8,147 nt of DNA from positions 1 to 8,147 of the forward strand of contig JAKJDB010000096.1 in assembly GCA_022706175.1 (NCBI GenBank). The letters run 5' to 3'. Source of the DNA: Candidatus Zhuqueibacterota bacterium. Its GTDB lineage: Bacteria; KSB1; UBA2214. The position numbers and the translations under genes were made by a program. Position 1 is the first letter of the stretch; each line of letters starts with the position of its first letter. This document shows positions 6,200-8,147 of this stretch, in pieces. The notes under the pieces are model-generated. The model was not told the DNA's origin. It was given only the letters and a program-made list of their open reading frames with translations, and ran no database searches.

Positions 6200-7882
6200 A
6201 TGACACCCAACGAGCTGATCGAACAGTTGCGCACCCGTTTTGGACCGGCTATCCAAAAGGCGGAAAAAGTGCAGTCCAACCTCGTTATGGCGACCGTGGA
6301 CCGCAAGGACTCGGTGGAGGTGAACCGGTACATCTTTCATGATCTGCAGGCCAGGTTTGTCGTTGCAGTCGGAACGGACTTTCGCGATGTAACCGGCCAG
6401 TTTCTGGTCGATTACGTCTATTCCCTGGCTGACAGCCATCAGTTTTTAGCCATCCGGTTGCCCCTTCCTGCCGACGATCTTTGGATCAACGCCATCACCG
6501 GTGCGGCAGACATACCGGCCGCGAATTGGGCTGAGCGTGAGATCCAGGATATGCTGGGGATTGTGCTTCGCAACCATCCGGATCCCAGAAGGCTCATGCT
6601 GGCGGACGATTGGCCGCAGGATCTGCACCCTTATCGCCGTGACATGCCGCTGCAGACCTATCCGGCCTCTGTTCAGAACGCACCGGAGATGAAAAAGCCG
6701 CCGGAAGGGGCCACCCTGGTGCCCATCGGTCCCTTTTTCCCCGTGCTGGAAGAGCCGGCGCAATTCCGCCTGTTTGTGGAAGGGGAAAAGGTGGTGGGTG
6801 GTGATTACCGCGGCTTTTACAACCATCGCGGTGTGGAAAAGATCGCCGACAGCCAGCTGAACTATAACCAGGTGCCGTTTCTGGCTGAACGTATCTGCGG
6901 CATATGAGGGTCGGTGCACAGTACGGCGTACTGTCAAGCAGTAGAACAAGCAGCAGAAATAATCGTCCCGGCGCGCGGCCGCTATATCCGCACGATCCTG
7001 CTCGAATTGGAGCGGGTTCAAAGCCATCTTTTGTGGCTGGGCATCGCCGGACACATCATCGGTTTCGACACCGTGCTGATGCAGGCGTGGCGCATTCGCG
7101 AGCCGGTGATGTGGCTGTGTGAAAAGATCACCGGCAATCGCAAATTGCTGGGTATGAATCTGGTCGGCGGCGTCCGCCGGGATATTCCCCAGGAGATCCA
7201 CGCGGAGCTTTTGCAGGTTCTGGCCGGCATTGAAAAAGAGAGCAGAAAGGTTTTGGACGCCATCACCACGGACACCACGCTGTTCATGCGTTGCGAGAAC
7301 GTGGGCAGGATCAGCGCGGCGAATGCGGTGGCGTTGTCGCTGTTAGGACCGACCGCGCGGGCGTCCGGCATCGGCCGCGATATCCGTGTGGATCATCCCT
7401 ATGCGGCCTATGCCGAGGTGGGCTGCCAGGTGATGGTGGAGACCGGGGAGGACATCTGGTCGCGCGTGGTGGTGCGCATGAAGGAGACGTTGGAAGCGAT
7501 CCGCATCATCCGTGATTGTCTCGCCTTGATGCCCAAGGGACCCATCATCGCCGACGTCACCGAACGCATACCGTCCGGCCGTATCGGCCTCTCTTCCGTG
7601 GAAGCGCCCAGAGGAGAAACGCACCATTTTGTCATCACCGGTGAAGACAGCCGGCCATACCGTTGGAAGGCGCGAGCTCCCACATTTCAAAACCTGCAGG
7701 GCATTCCGGTCATGGTTCAGGGCGAGAACATCGCCGACGTGCCCATCGGCCTGGGCAGCATGGATCCCTGTTTCTCCTGCACCGAGCGATGGGAGACCGT
7801 GGATCTGCGCAGTGGCAAGGTGCGTGTCTACAGCAAAGCCGAGTTACAGGAGCTGTGCAGAAAGCGTTATTCAATCCGTTGA
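6200..7882 (+). CDS. hyfG: Group 4 [NiFe] hydrogenase large subunit (HycE/HyfG type), probable selenoprotein with Sec at UGA 6905-6907
   Basis: Read through one in-frame TGA this is a 560-residue protein, matching HycE (569). Residues 1 to about 160 are a NuoC-like domain with the signature WAEREIQDMLGI...HPDPRR (110-131). From about 170 is the NuoD-like catalytic domain. The Ni-binding L1 motif is R231-I-C233-G-I-U236-G-S-V-H240; L2 is D522-P-C524-F-S-C527-T-E-R530. Other HycE-like blocks follow: MNLVGGVRRD, ARASGIGRD.RVDHPYAAY, EAPRGETHHF and YRWKARAPT. The TGA replaces exactly the second L1 cysteine, and a hairpin fitting a bacterial SECIS follows. A conventional annotation would report two genes, 6200-6907 and one from GTG 6914; neither could bind nickel properly. 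The HycE cleavage site after the L2 arginine is conserved, leaving a 30-residue tail (531-560) for HycI. It should catalyse H2/H+ interconversion on the cytoplasmic face of the membrane complex. The weak ribosome site AAGGG (6189-6193) lies 6 bases before the ATG. A TGC-to-TGA mutation or sequencing error remains the alternative. Confidence 0.88.
6905..6907 (+). other. In-frame UGA, probable selenocysteine codon (residue 236)
   Basis: The codon lies in frame with both the NuoC-like half and the catalytic half of the large subunit; the distance from the ATG at 6200 is exactly 235 codons. The flanking residues (RICGI before, GSVHSTAYC after) are the standard L1 context, in which this position is cysteine (RxCGxCxxxH). 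UGA differs by one base from both cysteine codons, UGC and UGU. Genes in this window end normally at TGA (157-159, 2120-2122, 2648-2650, 7880-7882), so a genome-wide reassignment of TGA is unlikely. Confidence 0.85.
6905..6940 (+). promoter_or_regulatory. Candidate bacterial SECIS element
   Basis: Ten bases after the UGA a perfect inverted repeat starts: ACAGTAC (6918-6924), loop GGC (6925-6927), GTACTGT (6928-6934). A further TGC/GCA pairing (6915-6917 with 6938-6940) is possible across a 3-base bulge. Bacterial SECIS elements sit directly downstream of UGA within the coding region, with an apical loop carrying G at its first positions about 16-37 bases from the codon. Here 17 bases separate the UGA from a GG-starting loop; in E. 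coli fdhF, as I recall it, 18 bases precede the GGUC. The fdhF-type bulged U is not evident. It would recruit SelB with Sec-tRNA. No folding program was run. Confidence 0.75.
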
Positions 7883-7934
7883 GCAAGGCGCCTTCTGGAT
7901 GGCAGGGGCGAAGACTTTTGAACAGGGAGTCCGC

Positions 7935-8147
7935 ATGTCCAGCTCTGTGCTGCAAACGGTCGCTCAGAGTGCGATCAATGTTCTACTGGTGTTGCTGTTG
8001 TCCCCTCTGTTGGAGGGGGGGATTCGTAAACTGGTGGCGCTGGTGCACTCGCGCATCGGTCCGCCGGTGCATCAGCCCTATTTGGATCTTTTAAAGCTCA
8101 TGTCCAAAGAAGAGATCGTCAGTTCTTCCGACGGTCTTTTCCGCTAC
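7935..8147 (+). CDS. hyfC: NuoH-like hydrogenase membrane subunit (HyfC/HycD), N-terminal part
   Basis: The first 71 codons of a membrane subunit run off the right edge of the window. A hydrophobic helix (about residues 8-28) is followed by HSRIGPPVHQPYLDLLKLMSKEEI (38-61). This matches the start of HycD/HyfC/NuoH-family proteins, where the R.GP and Q.Y.D..KL pattern after the first helix is characteristic. The family anchors the hydrophilic arm to the antiporter-like subunits and forms part of the proton pathway at the interface. The ATG at 7935 has AGGGAG at 7924-7929 with 5-base spacing. It lies 52 bases after the large-subunit stop, in the same operon. The rest, including the conserved charged residues of later helices, is outside the window. 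Confidence 0.87.
   Translation, partial: MSSSVLQTVAQSAINVLLVLLLSPLLEGGIRKLVALVHSRIGPPVHQPYLDLLKLMSKEEIVSSSDGLFRY

Noticed and set aside
6905..6907. TGA reassigned to Trp or Gly (alternative genetic code)
   Set aside because: Several genes here end at TGA where their proteins are complete, and neither Trp nor Gly fits the conserved cysteine position.
6200..7882. Two separate genes (6200-6907 and GTG 6914-7882), or a pseudogene broken by a nonsense codon
   Set aside because: Both halves are in one frame, together make a full-length HycE-type protein, and the break falls exactly on an active-site cysteine followed by a SECIS-like hairpin. A restart at 6914 would give a protein without the L1 cysteines.
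7885..7894. AAGGCGCCTT palindrome just after the large-subunit stop
   Set aside because: It is a 10-base perfect palindrome without a loop, so it cannot form a terminator hairpin, and there is no second copy to suggest an operator.

Overview
The window is an internal piece of a plus-strand operon encoding a membrane-bound group 4 [NiFe] hydrogenase (Hyf/Hyc type) of an anaerobic bacterium. The base composition is moderately high in G+C. I cannot place the organism from sequence alone. All gene boundaries are tight or overlapping, and I see no internal terminator or clear promoter, so the genes are probably cotranscribed.

Layout: (1) 1-159, the C-terminal end of an unrecognised protein. (2) 159-1220 and 1289-2122, an iron-sulfur/flavin pair of the sulfhydrogenase beta/gamma type (HydB/HydG, also AsrA/AsrB), a likely NAD(P)H or ferredoxin electron-input module. 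(3) 2153-2650, a HycI-type maturation endopeptidase. (4) 2638-4098 and 4132-6186, two antiporter-like proton-pumping membrane subunits, HyfD-like and HyfB-like. (5) 6200-7882, the hydrogenase large subunit, a NuoC+NuoD-like fusion of the HycE/HyfG type. (6) 7935-8147, the start of a NuoH-like HyfC/HycD subunit running off the window.

The main discovery is in the large subunit. Conventional gene calling would split it in two at an in-frame TGA (6905-6907). That TGA sits exactly where the second cysteine of the Ni-binding L1 motif belongs: R-I-C-G-I-TGA-G-S-V-H. The same frame continues for 324 more codons through an intact L2 motif (DPCFSC) to the normal C-terminus, giving 560 residues, the usual HycE length. 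Ten bases after the TGA is a perfect 7-bp hairpin with a GGC loop (6918-6934), which fits the geometry of a bacterial SECIS element. Other genes here use TGA as an ordinary stop. The best reading is a selenocysteine-containing group 4 hydrogenase with Sec at the bridging position of L1. The well-known [NiFeSe] enzymes instead carry Sec at the first cysteine of L2.

How the parts would work together: the flavin/Fe-S pair exchanges electrons with NAD(P)H or ferredoxin. Electrons reach the Ni site in the large subunit through a small subunit not in the window. The HyfC/HyfD/HyfB membrane arm couples H2 turnover to ion translocation. HycI trims the large-subunit tail after nickel insertion.
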